The position numbers were made by a program, and so were the translations under genes. A stretch of 29,509 nucleotides of DNA from Flavobacteriales bacterium UBA4011 (GTDB lineage Bacteria; Bacteroidota; Bacteroidia; Flavobacteriales_D; Crocinitomicaceae): the NCBI GenBank assembly GCA_002384725.1, contig DGBF01000142.1, forward strand, positions 2,682 through 32,190, in the 5' to 3' direction. This document shows positions 1 through 7,903 of this stretch, one piece after another (positions within the stretch are counted from its first letter, which is position 1; every line of letters starts with the position of its first letter). The notes below the pieces were generated by a model. It was not told the origin of the DNA, did not search any database, and saw nothing but the letters and a program-made list of their open reading frames with translations.

Positions 1-1061
1 TTGAACCAGTAAAAATCTTGCCAATGGAAATCCCAATGCGGAATATCAATCAATGGAATGGTATCGTTGGAAGGATCCAAACCATATGCTTTTATACTTT
101 GACCAATCAAGTGCATGTGCGGGAAAACGCTCAAAATAGAAGCTTCAAGATTTATTGTACCTGAATTTGGATACGTTGCTGTTAAATCTGTCATCTGATT
201 TGGCGGCAAAGCAAAAAACCAATTGGAAAGCAAAGGCGCGGCATAAACTGTCCTTATTCCCGTTGTTCCAGGTGGATAAAAATGGAATATGACTCGGGTA
301 CTATCATATTCTCCATACGATCCATCGGGATAATGCATGGCCAAAACTATTTTCGAATTGGCGGGTAAAGGGATCCCTAATTTCATGGGAGAAACGGTAG
401 GCAAAGTCATCGGTGTTGCTCCAGGAGTATATCCCGTAACTAAGACAGAGTTTTGTGAACTTGGTGAAGCACAATCACCGCCGACTGTATCCGTGAAGCT
501 ACTTCCATCGGGGTCTATATAAACTAATGCATGATGGACTATACTTCGATTTCCCGGAATTATTTCAACAGATTTTATATCTCGACCTTGGGTTAAACCT
601 GTCGGCAAAGAAAAACATACATAATCATCTTGTCCAGACTGAGCCTTGGACATATACGTTGGAATCTGTAATTCTAAATCACCAGCACCTAGCAATGCAT
701 CCGTTGGGAAAGCAGGAGGCGGCGGAGTGTTGCTTGCGTTTCCTTCAGGCGCACCGTTTGTCAACCAATCCAAAACTAAAATTTTGTCTGCAGCATCCAA
801 TTCACGGTTGTGTATATATTGCTGATAGTCATTGTTCGGCGGCCATGGCGGCATACGGTCTTGATTTACCGCATCATAAATGGCACCTGCCATTGGGCTA
901 ACTTCACTATATGTGACTAATGAAAATGGCGCAATTCCGTTTGGGTTGTGACATTTAGAACATTTTTGATAAAAGATTGTGGCAACATCATCTGCCCAAG
1001 TTGTTTGTCCAAAAGAAGATAAAGCGAGGGATAAAAAGAGTACTGAAACGAGATAACGCAT
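1..1061 (-). CDS. Secreted cytochrome c / type II copper monooxygenase-like protein (3' end off window)
   Basis: Open frame from ATG 1061 to the left edge, 353 residues visible. A signal peptide (about residues 1-19, ending SSFGQ) is followed by a c-type haem motif CSKCH (34-38); the Met of RMPPWPP (Met70) is a possible axial ligand. The rest resembles the PHM/DBH type II copper monooxygenase fold: adjacent His176-His177 and His243 (in AMHYP) fit the first copper site, and His315/His317 (in PHMHLIG) fit the first two ligands of the second site; its third ligand, a Met, would lie beyond the window. The product is therefore probably exported and carries haem plus up to two coppers; the substrate is unknown. 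A near-consensus -7 element (TATCTTTC, complement of 1086-1093) lies about 24 nt upstream. The domain call rests on motifs read by eye, and a T9SS tail cannot be checked because the C-terminus is missing. Confidence 0.75.
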   Translation of the reverse strand, partial: MRYLVSVLFLSLALSSFGQTTWADDVATIFYQKCSKCHNPNGIAPFSLVTYSEVSPMAGAIYDAVNQDRMPPWPPNNDYQQYIHNRELDAADKILVLDWLTNGAPEGNASNTPPPPAFPTDALLGAGDLELQIPTYMSKAQSGQDDYVCFSLPTGLTQGRDIKSVEIIPGNRSIVHHALVYIDPDGSSFTDTVGGDCASPSSQNSVLVTGYTPGATPMTLPTVSPMKLGIPLPANSKIVLAMHYPDGSYGEYDSTRVIFHFYPPGTTGIRTVYAAPLLSNWFFALPPNQMTDLTATYPNSGTINLEASILSVFPHMHLIGQSIKAYGLDPSNDTIPLIDIPHWDFHWQDFYWF

Positions 1062-1125
1062 ATGTGCAGGCTTAATGTATTTTGCTGAAAGATACGAGAT
1101 TAATTTTAAAAAGTTGTTTTTTGTT

Positions 1126-1270
1126 TTGGACCGCTTTTTAGGCTTCAGGACCCGCTTCGCTGATGTATTAAAGACCGTTCGCAAGCTCACTTAAAGACTA
1201 ATGGACTATTTTCGGCAAGTCCTGAGTTTTTGAGCGAAGCAGGCTTTCGTCCAATAGCGAAGCGGTCCAA
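1126..1270. repeat. Imperfect palindromic intergenic repeat (about 145 bp)
   Basis: The outer 10 bases ttggaccgct (1126-1135) are exactly complementary to agcggtccaa (1261-1270). The arms are about 40 bp; inside them cgcttcgct (1153-1161) is complementary to agcgaagcg (1256-1264) and its first eight bases' core is also complementary to agcgaagc (1233-1240). The centre (1166-1230) carries ttaaagac twice and further weak symmetry. The block is non-coding and more GC-rich than the flanking AT-rich DNA. It looks like a miniature palindromic or REP-like element; mobility is not shown. Confidence 0.55.
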
Positions 1271-1303
1271 GAGACGAAGGCGGCCCAATTAAAGGAGAAT
1301 TAT

Positions 1304-1311
1304 TACATTTG
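1304..1311 (+). promoter_or_regulatory. -7 promoter element for the tryptophan dioxygenase gene
   Basis: tacatttg matches TAnnTTTG exactly, 22 nt before ATG 1334. Transcription would start near 1317, so the purine-rich aaaggagaa at about 1291-1299 lies upstream of the transcript and cannot be its ribosome-binding site. Confidence 0.6.
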
Positions 1312-1333
1312 GTCAAAGTAACAAAAAAAGCAC

Positions 1334-2284
1334 ATGGAAATTACGAAGGAAGTTGAGAAAAAATTAAAATTATTAAATGAGAAATATGCGGCCAACGGTC
1401 AGGATGTTCTTGCTTATCTCGACGGTTTGTTATACCAAGATTATGTCAAATATTGGGACTATATCGAACTTGATACTTTGTTGAGTTTACAAAAGCCTAG
1501 AACCAATTTTGCCGACGAAGAGATCTTCATTATTTACCATCAAATTACAGAGTTGTATTTTAAATTGTGTTTGAATGAATTAAAACTCATTTCCAACAAG
1601 GAGATTATTTCGGCAGAGTTTTTCTTGGAACGATTGTCTCGCGTAACCCGTTATTTCGGGGCATTAATTGACAGTTTTGAAATCATGTCGAAAGGCATGG
1701 ATAACAAAGAATTCATGAAGTTCCGAATGGCACTTTTGCCGGCAAGTGGATTCCAATCGGCACAATATCGGTTGATTGAATTTCACTGTACCGACTTAAA
1801 AAACTTGGTGCACGTCGACCAACGGGAAGCTCTGGCTAAGGAAACCAACCTGGAAAGACTTTACGAAAACGTTTATTGGAAAGAAGGAGCCAAAGATTTA
1901 GCCACGAATAAAAAGACCTTAACGCTCATACAATTTGAAGAACAGTACGAAGAAACTTTTTTGAAATACACCAAACATAGAGCGTCGGACAACCTTTGGC
2001 AATCGTATTTGAAATTGAGTGATACGGACCAAAAGAATCCGGAAATCATAGAAGAATTAAAGAAATTGGACCAAGCGGTGAACGTAAATTGGCCACTTTC
2101 GCATTACAAAAGTGCAGTTCGATATTTGCAAACCAAAGAAGGTGACGTGAATGCCACAGGAGGGACGAATTGGCAGAAATATTTACCTCCTAGATTTCAA
2201 AAAAGAGTGTTTTTCCCAAGTATTTGGTCGCCTAAAGAAATGGAAGTTTGGGGAAAAGCTTGGGTGGAAGATGCTCTTTTATAA
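1334..2284 (+). CDS. kynA: Tryptophan 2,3-dioxygenase family protein
   Basis: Haem dioxygenase that opens the indole ring of L-tryptophan to N-formylkynurenine, the first step of the kynurenine pathway; cytoplasmic. 316 residues. Family motifs in order: YIELDTLLSLQ (43-53); FIIYHQITELYFK (65-77) with the active-site His69; FRMALLPASGFQSAQYRLIEF-type segment (130-150) with Arg131 for the substrate carboxylate; SHYKSAVRYL with His257 as proximal haem ligand; and TGGTNWQKYL (275-284), the TGG loop. Somewhat longer than common bacterial enzymes of about 280 residues and rather divergent around the proximal His, so a sister subfamily is possible. An in-frame stop at 1319-1321 makes ATG 1334 the first possible ATG start. 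No other kynurenine-pathway gene is adjacent. Confidence 0.85.
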   Translation: MEITKEVEKKLKLLNEKYAANGQDVLAYLDGLLYQDYVKYWDYIELDTLLSLQKPRTNFADEEIFIIYHQITELYFKLCLNELKLISNKEIISAEFFLERLSRVTRYFGALIDSFEIMSKGMDNKEFMKFRMALLPASGFQSAQYRLIEFHCTDLKNLVHVDQREALAKETNLERLYENVYWKEGAKDLATNKKTLTLIQFEEQYEETFLKYTKHRASDNLWQSYLKLSDTDQKNPEIIEELKKLDQAVNVNWPLSHYKSAVRYLQTKEGDVNATGGTNWQKYLPPRFQKRVFFPSIWSPKEMEVWGKAWVEDALL

Positions 2285-2356
2285 CAATTGAACCTGTCGA
2301 CAATAAAAACGAAAAGTTTTGCGTGAAAAGTGTAAATTGCTCTAATAAATAAACCT

Positions 2357-3054
2357 ATGAAAAAATTAATTTTATCCCTAGCATTGAGCATTCTATCGAT
2401 TGGAATGTCGTTTGCACAACCCAAAGAAGGATATATTGCCTAGACAATTGATGTCTCAAGTGAAGATCCCGACATGGCGATGGGTGTTGCTATGTTCAAC
2501 GGAAGTAAAATGGAACTATACTTTGATGGAGATAAAGCGCGCACAGAGCTCGACTTTGGAGCACTTATATCGATGGCCACTGTTATAAATAGTAAAACCG
2601 ACGAAGTTATTATTTTGACGGGTGGTATGATGGGAAATAATGCGGTTCTCACAACATCCAAAGAAATGGAAGTGGATGAAGGTGTTACATCAGAAAGCAC
2701 TGTAACCTTGAAAAAAGATAAGAAAACCATTCTTGGATACAAATGCAAAAAAGCGATTATAACGGGTGCCGACGGAAATGAAATGGTTTATTGGTATACG
2801 GATAAAATTAGCGCAATCTCAACAGACAAAACATCATCAATTTCTCAACTACCTGGAATGCCATAGACTACGCAGTAGACAGAGACGGGATGGTAATGAC
2901 TTTTATAGCGACAATAATAGAGTTGAAACTCGATGAAGCGACGAAGGCTAGCAAATTTAGTTTTGCAATACCAGAAGGTTATGAAAAAATGACCTATGAG
3001 GAGCTCTCTTCAGGTATGGGGGAAATTAATTTACTTTTTATAGGAGCACGCTAA
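2357..3054 (+). pseudogene. Broken secreted DUF4412-like protein gene (amber stop plus frameshift)
   Basis: ATG 2357 begins a signal peptide (KKLILSLALSILSIGMSFAQ), but the frame meets TAG at 2441-2443 after 28 codons. The same frame continues intact from 2444 to a stop at 2864-2866. Immediately afterwards another frame, shifted by one base, stays open to TAA 3052-3054 and reads DYAVDRDGMVMTF... IPEGYEKMTYEEL. Restoring one base near 2864 gives QLPGMPLDYAVDRDGM, joining the halves smoothly into about 232 residues. The rebuilt protein resembles the Bacteroidota secreted DUF4412 family (IPEGY near the C-terminus), whose function is unknown to me. Either a real pseudogene with two lesions or sequence errors. 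An internal ATG at 2474 could make a 130-residue piece, but without the signal peptide. Overlaps the convergent truA end by 4 bp. Confidence 0.7.
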
Positions 3055-3833
3055 CTCAACATCTTCTTCGCATCAAAAACAACATCCAAATCCAAATATG
3101 GATAAATGATTTTAGACAGGTGCAAACCTTGTGGCGGAGCTAAAATGGGCAGTTCTTCGGTGACCGACTTTTCTAAAACTGATTTGAAATTTTCCAAAGT
3201 GATTTCACCTGAACCAACAAGTATAATTCTCGCCATCAAGTTCCGTATCATGCCACGTAAAAAACGATTGGCCGTGATTTCGAAACAGAATTGGGTGCCG
3301 TTTTTATTCTGCGAAAATTCCACTTTTTTGATTTCGCAAAGGGTCGAAGGATGTAAATCTGGCGTTTTACAAAAACCAATGAAATCGGAATAGTTGGAAA
3401 TCAATTGAACAGCTTCGTGCATTTTTGCAAAGTCCAAAACGGAACTTTCGTGTAAGGTTGAAATAGTGGAAAGATGTGCTGTTTTTTGGGTGTGAATGAA
3501 GTATTGATAGCTCCTTTCGGTGGCGTCGTAACGAGCGTGGTCGGTTCCTTTGCAGGGAATAAGATCATGAATACTAATGTCGTCAGGCAACACTTTGTTG
3601 AGACGAAAAACCAAGTCAAAATCCCATTTTTCCTCGGTTTGAAATTGCGCAAAGTACTGACTCGCATGAACGCCTGCATCTGTTCGTCCACAACCGTAAA
3701 TGGTCATTTCTGTTTTGAAAATTTTGGAAAGGGCCGCTTCTATTGTTTCCTGAACACTCGGCACTTCTGGTTGTCTTTGCCAGCCACGATAGCGCGTTCC
3801 CACATAACTCAGATGTAAGAAATAGCGTTTCAT
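3051..3833 (-). CDS. truA: tRNA pseudouridine(38-40) synthase TruA
   Basis: Isomerises uridine to pseudouridine at positions 38-40 of the tRNA anticodon arm; cytoplasmic. 260 residues, the usual TruA length. It starts KRYFLHLSYVGTRYRGWQRQ, has the catalytic motif GRTDAGVHA (49-57) with nucleophile Asp52, and RFLRGMIRNL (about 187-196), the conserved C-terminal domain segment. Its ATG overlaps the stop of the HAD gene in an ATGA arrangement (3830-3833), making it the last gene of the minus-strand operon and probably translationally coupled. It converges with the broken DUF4412-like gene. Confidence 0.96.
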   Translation of the reverse strand: MKRYFLHLSYVGTRYRGWQRQPEVPSVQETIEAALSKIFKTEMTIYGCGRTDAGVHASQYFAQFQTEEKWDFDLVFRLNKVLPDDISIHDLIPCKGTDHARYDATERSYQYFIHTQKTAHLSTISTLHESSVLDFAKMHEAVQLISNYSDFIGFCKTPDLHPSTLCEIKKVEFSQNKNGTQFCFEITANRFLRGMIRNLMARIILVGSGEITLENFKSVLEKSVTEELPILAPPQGLHLSKIIYPYLDLDVVFDAKKMLS

Positions 3834-4489
3834 TTTATCGCGTTTAGAAACTGGGTCATGTCTTCAAATTCGTAATCGGCGAGTATGATTTTTGGATTGG
3901 GCTCGTGTATTTTTTCGGGAATGGCAACGACGGTCATTCGTGCTGCTTTTCCTGCGATAATTCCGGTTACCGAATCTTCGATGACCAAACAATCTAGCGG
4001 TCTTTCCCCTAATTTTTCAGCAACGGTCAAATACACTGCTGGATGAGGTTTCCCATACGCTTCGTTTTCGGCAGAGTGCACAAAACCGAAAGCTTCTGTT
4101 AGGTTCAAAGTCTTCAAAACGGCTTCTATCAAAATGGTAAACGATGAGGTGGCCAGTCCGATTTTTATTCCTTTTTCTTTGAGAAAACGAATCGTATCCA
4201 CAACACCGGGAAGAGGAACACCATTTTCATGAATGAGCTTTACCATTTCACTCATGATTTGTGTTTCGACTTCTTTTACGGAATAGCCTTCCCACGGTGA
4301 AACTTCGTACCAATATTCGATTACTTCGTCGATTCTAAGCCCAACAGTTTTCTGAAAATCCTTCTTCGTTAAGTTACAACCGATCGAATCGAAAATGCGT
4401 TGCATACCAATTTTCCACAAAGGTTCAGAATCGATTAGTACACCGTCCATGTCAAAAATGACTACCTTGAACTGATTGATATTTATCAT
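3830..4489 (-). CDS. HAD-superfamily sugar-phosphate phosphatase, HxpB/YniC-like
   Basis: 219 residues, HAD subfamily I with an alpha-helical cap. Motif I is FDMDGVLID with nucleophile Asp13 and acid/base Asp15; motif II LATSS (111-115); motif III Lys146 in YGKPHP; motif IV IEDSVTG with Glu170-Asp171 for magnesium. The cap sequence TVGLRIDEVIEYWY and the later GKAARMTVVAIPE strongly recall E. coli HxpB (YniC, hexitol/2-deoxyglucose-6-phosphate phosphatase). Beta-phosphoglucomutase-like activity is the main alternative; the substrate cannot be fixed from sequence. ATGA overlaps on both sides suggest co-translation with the propeller-like protein and TruA. Confidence 0.85.
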   Translation of the reverse strand: MININQFKVVIFDMDGVLIDSEPLWKIGMQRIFDSIGCNLTKKDFQKTVGLRIDEVIEYWYEVSPWEGYSVKEVETQIMSEMVKLIHENGVPLPGVVDTIRFLKEKGIKIGLATSSFTILIEAVLKTLNLTEAFGFVHSAENEAYGKPHPAVYLTVAEKLGERPLDCLVIEDSVTGIIAGKAARMTVVAIPEKIHEPNPKIILADYEFEDMTQFLNAIK

Positions 4490-5340
4490 TTCTTTTCTTT
4501 TTTCTTCTTTTTTGCGGGAAAAACAACTTTGTATAAATAGCCGCCACCCAAACCAGGTTGAACTTCGTCGGCGACATAAATTTCACCTTTGGAATTCACG
4601 GCGAAACTTTCTTTCTGGGTAATTGGTTTCATATAAACCCATTGATCGAAAGTCAATTTTTGGTTGGCGATGTTGTATTTCATCAAACGGTTGTAGGTCA
4701 AAATGTAGCAAACGCCATCTTGAATATCGACTGCCGTTATCGCATCTTGCCACCAGCCATTTTTCCCCACATATAGTTTGCCAATTAAGTTTGCTTTTTG
4801 ATTCTTATCCTTCGGATCGATGGAATAAACGTAACTCATACCATCCCACGGTTCCGCACGACTTTTCGTGAAGAGATACAATGAATCGTTGTAATACGCC
4901 ATCGCTTCACAATCGAAGTGTAAATTCTTCTTTTTGGGCGGAAATTTATCTTGATCGGGATACTCAAATTTGAGTTTTTTGGCATCGACCTTGTCATCTT
5001 TGAGTGCATCTTTCAAGGACACTTCGTAAATACAGAGATCGGTTCTTTTGTTGTCGTTGTTCCCAAAATCGCCGATGTAAATTTTATCTTTACCGTTGAA
5101 AGCGATGTCTTCCCAATCCACGTTAACGGCATCTTTCAGTTTCGTTTCGTGTTGAATCTCACCTTTTAAATTTATGAAATAAAGCGTAGGAGAATTTCCA
5201 CTATCGTTGATGCCTGCCATCATATCGTCTTTGACAAAAACCAAGCCTGAAACTTCTTTCAAATCTTTGCTCAAAGTGCCGACAACTGTTTGCGCGAAAA
5301 GAGGGTAGGGTAGAAATAAGAGGAAAAGTAGACGGATCAT
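4486..5340 (-). CDS. Secreted beta-propeller-like protein, function unknown
   Basis: 284 residues with a signal peptide (MIRLLFLLFLPYPLFAQ). The body has repeated strand-rich blocks (VSGLVFVKDDMMAGINDSG, VDWEDIAF, IYIGDFGNND, FDCEAMAYYNDSLYLF, KGEIYVADE) that recall SdiA-regulated or esterase-like propeller proteins; the Asp/Asn-rich loops could bind calcium. It ends in a Lys-rich tail (AKKKKKEKK) and has no T9SS sorting domain, so it is probably periplasmic. Overlaps its neighbours by 4 bp at both ends. Specific function not recognised. Confidence 0.7.
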   Translation of the reverse strand: MIRLLFLLFLPYPLFAQTVVGTLSKDLKEVSGLVFVKDDMMAGINDSGNSPTLYFINLKGEIQHETKLKDAVNVDWEDIAFNGKDKIYIGDFGNNDNKRTDLCIYEVSLKDALKDDKVDAKKLKFEYPDQDKFPPKKKNLHFDCEAMAYYNDSLYLFTKSRAEPWDGMSYVYSIDPKDKNQKANLIGKLYVGKNGWWQDAITAVDIQDGVCYILTYNRLMKYNIANQKLTFDQWVYMKPITQKESFAVNSKGEIYVADEVQPGLGGGYLYKVVFPAKKKKKEKK

Positions 5341-6590
5341 TTCTTGGCTATTCTAATAATTTCAATTCGTCTGTCACTGACCACTTCAATGATATATTCA
5401 TGGTGTTCGAGTATAAGAACGGCACCCACTTCAGGAATGGATTCTAAATGGTGAATAATAAGTCCGCCCAAGGTTTCGTATTCATCCGAATCGGGAATTC
5501 CCACGTTGTAGTTATCGTTCAAATAATCGATATCGGCACGGGCAGAAAAACGCCATTCTTTGTCGTCAATTTGTTCTTCGATCCAGTCTTCTGTGTCGTG
5601 TTCGTCTTCAATTTCCCCAAAGATTTCTTCAATGACATCTTCTATCGTAAGCAAGCCTGATGTTCCGCCATATTCATCACAAACTACAGCAATATTCCCA
5701 GCCTGTTTGGCGAAAATTCCCAATATTTCCTTTCCTGGAATAGATTCAGGAATAAAGGACATGGGCATCAAGATCTGCTTGATATTCCCCGGCATTTTAA
5801 ACATTTCAAAGGAATGAACATAGCCGATAACATTGTCTATGGAGTCGCGGTAAATAATGATTTTTGATAAGCCAGTTTGAACGAATAATTTGTGCAATAC
5901 GTCTATGCTTTCTTCTACATTGAGCGCTATAATTTCTGTACGAGGAATCATGCAATCTCGTGCTTTCACATTTGAAAAGTCCAAGGCATTTTGCAGAATT
6001 TGCATTTCATTTCCAAAGTCTTCTTCGTGGTGTAAACGATCATTGATGTCACTTACGTAGTGTTCCAAATCGACTTTCGAGAACACTTTTTCTTCGGTGT
6101 CATCTTCTGAATTGAGCAAGCGTAAAAACACGTTACTGAGCATCATAACAATAATTGTGGGCAACAGCAACAACCAATAAATCAGTTGCATCGGCAAAGC
6201 AGTTATGCGCAAAAACCAATTTGGGTTCAGTTGTACCAAAGCTTTCGGGATGAACTCTGCCAGCAAAAGCACCAAAATAGTCGAAATGACAGTTTGAAGA
6301 AAGAGCAACAAACCACCGCTTGTTACTCCCCAAGAGGCAATAACTGGATTTAGAAGAATGGCCGCATAAATACCGAACAGCACCAAAACGAAGTTGTTGC
6401 CCAAGAGCAACATGGCGATAAAGCGCGATTCATTTTTGTAGAAATTCCCTAGAATTCTTCCAACGAAAGTGCCGTTCGAACGGTCCAATTCAACCTTGAG
6501 CCGATTGGACGAAATAAATGCAATTTCCATCGCCGAAAAGAAGGCTGAAAACAGCAGCGTGAAAATGATAATCAGAAACGAGGTGTCCAT
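5337..6590 (-). CDS. CNNM/CorC (hemolysin-family) membrane protein with CBS pair
   Basis: 417 residues. The N-terminal CNNM (DUF21) transmembrane domain (about 1-180) opens with SAFFSAMEIAFISSNRLKVELD and has three to four helices. A CBS-domain pair spans about 200-325 (ARDCMIPRTEIIALN; AVVCDEYGGTSGLLTIEDVIEEIFGEIEDE) and a CorC/HlyC transporter-associated domain about 340-415. Relatives are linked to magnesium or cobalt efflux; the old name hemolysin is misleading. GldE belongs to the same superfamily, but the N-terminus looks more like the generic CorC/TlyC group. It lies 20 bp after purD and overlaps the next gene by 4 bp. Confidence 0.88.
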   Translation of the reverse strand: MDTSFLIIIFTLLFSAFFSAMEIAFISSNRLKVELDRSNGTFVGRILGNFYKNESRFIAMLLLGNNFVLVLFGIYAAILLNPVIASWGVTSGGLLLFLQTVISTILVLLLAEFIPKALVQLNPNWFLRITALPMQLIYWLLLLPTIIVMMLSNVFLRLLNSEDDTEEKVFSKVDLEHYVSDINDRLHHEEDFGNEMQILQNALDFSNVKARDCMIPRTEIIALNVEESIDVLHKLFVQTGLSKIIIYRDSIDNVIGYVHSFEMFKMPGNIKQILMPMSFIPESIPGKEILGIFAKQAGNIAVVCDEYGGTSGLLTIEDVIEEIFGEIEDEHDTEDWIEEQIDDKEWRFSARADIDYLNDNYNVGIPDSDEYETLGGLIIHHLESIPEVGAVLILEHHEYIIEVVSDRRIEIIRIAKK

Positions 6591-6610
6591 TTAGTTATGG
6601 ATGAAGATAA

Positions 6611-7894
6611 TCAATTTTTATCTGGTACAATATCGAAGCCGATGTCTTTGCGATAGAACGATTTCTCGAATTCAATTTGTTTGATCGATTCGTAAGACTT
6701 GTCGAGTGCTGCATCCAAATTTTTCCCGTAAGATGTAACCGCCAAAACACGCCCACCAGAAGAAGTGATTGCTGGTCCGTCTGCTTTTGTTCCAGCGTGA
6801 AAAACAATCGAATTGGCGATAGCATTCAAACCATAAATTTGTTTTCCTTTTTCATATTTTTCAGGATATCCGCCAGAAACCATCATAACAGTCGCAACAC
6901 ATCTGTCGTCAAATTGAACATCTCTTTCAGACAAAGTATTGGAGTGCACGCCTTCGAATAAATCGAGAATGTCCGATTTCAGTCGTGGCAAAACTACTTC
7001 TGTTTCTGGGTCACCCATACGACAATTGTATTCGATTACGTATGGTTCGTTTTTCACCATAATCAATCCGAAGAAAATGAATCCTTTGTAGGGAATTTCT
7101 TCAGAACGAAGACCTTTAACAGTCGGAATTATCACTTGGTTTTTCACTTTGTCCATGAAAGCTGCGTCGGCAAAAGGAACGGGTGAAATAGCGCCCATTC
7201 CACCTGTATTCAAGCCGTTATCACCTTCACCAATCCGTTTGTAGTCTTTTGCTTCGGGCAACAATTTATATGAATCACCATCCGTAATCACAAAAACAGA
7301 ACACTCGATACCTTTCAAGAATTGCTCTATGACAACTGTTTTACTAGCATCACCAAATTTACCTTGGAGCATGTTGGTCAATTCCAATTTTGCTTCTTGC
7401 AAATCTTCGAGAATAAGCACGCCTTTTCCAGCGGCTAATCCATCTGCTTTCAGGACATAAGGAGCTTTCATTTTATCTAAAAAGGCAAGCCCTTCGCTTA
7501 ATGTTTCTCTTTGAAAAGAACCATATTTTGCAGTTGGGATATTGTGACGCGCCATGAATTTTTTGGCAAAATCTTTACTTCCTTCGAGTTGTGCAGCTTC
7601 TTTTTGTGGACCAATAACGCCCACTTTTTTCAATTCATCATCGGCTAAAAAGTAATCGTGGATGCCGAGAACCAAAGGATCTTCAGGGCCTACAACCACC
7701 ATTTCAATTTCATGTTCTAGTACGAATTCTCCGATAGCTTTGAAATCAGTCGGTTGAATAGGAACGTTTTGTCCGTGAATTCGTGTTCCAGCATTTCCCG
7801 GCGCAATGAAAAGAGCTTCGAGTATAGAACTTTGTGCGATTTTCCAAGCCAGTGCATGTTCTCTCCCGCCCGAACCAAGTAATAATACCCTCAT
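6611..7894 (-). CDS. purD: Phosphoribosylamine-glycine ligase PurD (GAR synthetase)
   Basis: Step two of de novo purine synthesis: joins glycine to 5-phosphoribosylamine using ATP. 427 residues, normal length. The N-terminal fold starts MRVLLLGSGGREHALAWKIA; GPEDPLVLG lies near 70; the ATP-grasp domain has APYVLKADGLAAGKGV (about 143-158); EYNCRMGDPETEVVLPRL (about 289-306) carries the metal ligands. Starts 10 nt after the purQ stop, so the two are almost certainly co-transcribed. Confidence 0.97.
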   Translation of the reverse strand: MRVLLLGSGGREHALAWKIAQSSILEALFIAPGNAGTRIHGQNVPIQPTDFKAIGEFVLEHEIEMVVVGPEDPLVLGIHDYFLADDELKKVGVIGPQKEAAQLEGSKDFAKKFMARHNIPTAKYGSFQRETLSEGLAFLDKMKAPYVLKADGLAAGKGVLILEDLQEAKLELTNMLQGKFGDASKTVVIEQFLKGIECSVFVITDGDSYKLLPEAKDYKRIGEGDNGLNTGGMGAISPVPFADAAFMDKVKNQVIIPTVKGLRSEEIPYKGFIFFGLIMVKNEPYVIEYNCRMGDPETEVVLPRLKSDILDLFEGVHSNTLSERDVQFDDRCVATVMMVSGGYPEKYEKGKQIYGLNAIANSIVFHAGTKADGPAITSSGGRVLAVTSYGKNLDAALDKSYESIKQIEFEKSFYRKDIGFDIVPDKN

Positions 7895-7903
7895 AATTTT
7901 TGC

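Noticed and set aside
337..901. Two plus-strand open frames (337-522 and 527-901)
   Set aside because: They lie antisense to the copper monooxygenase-like gene, whose minus-strand frame is open across the whole stretch and has clear motifs; the plus-strand products look like nothing.
1291..1299. aaaggagaa as a ribosome-binding site for the tryptophan dioxygenase gene
   Set aside because: It is more than 30 nt from the ATG and upstream of the -7 promoter box, so it is probably not transcribed.
2441..2443. Amber codon read through as a special amino acid
   Set aside because: A separate frameshift in the same gene makes simple decay or sequence error the better explanation, and no recoding signal is visible.
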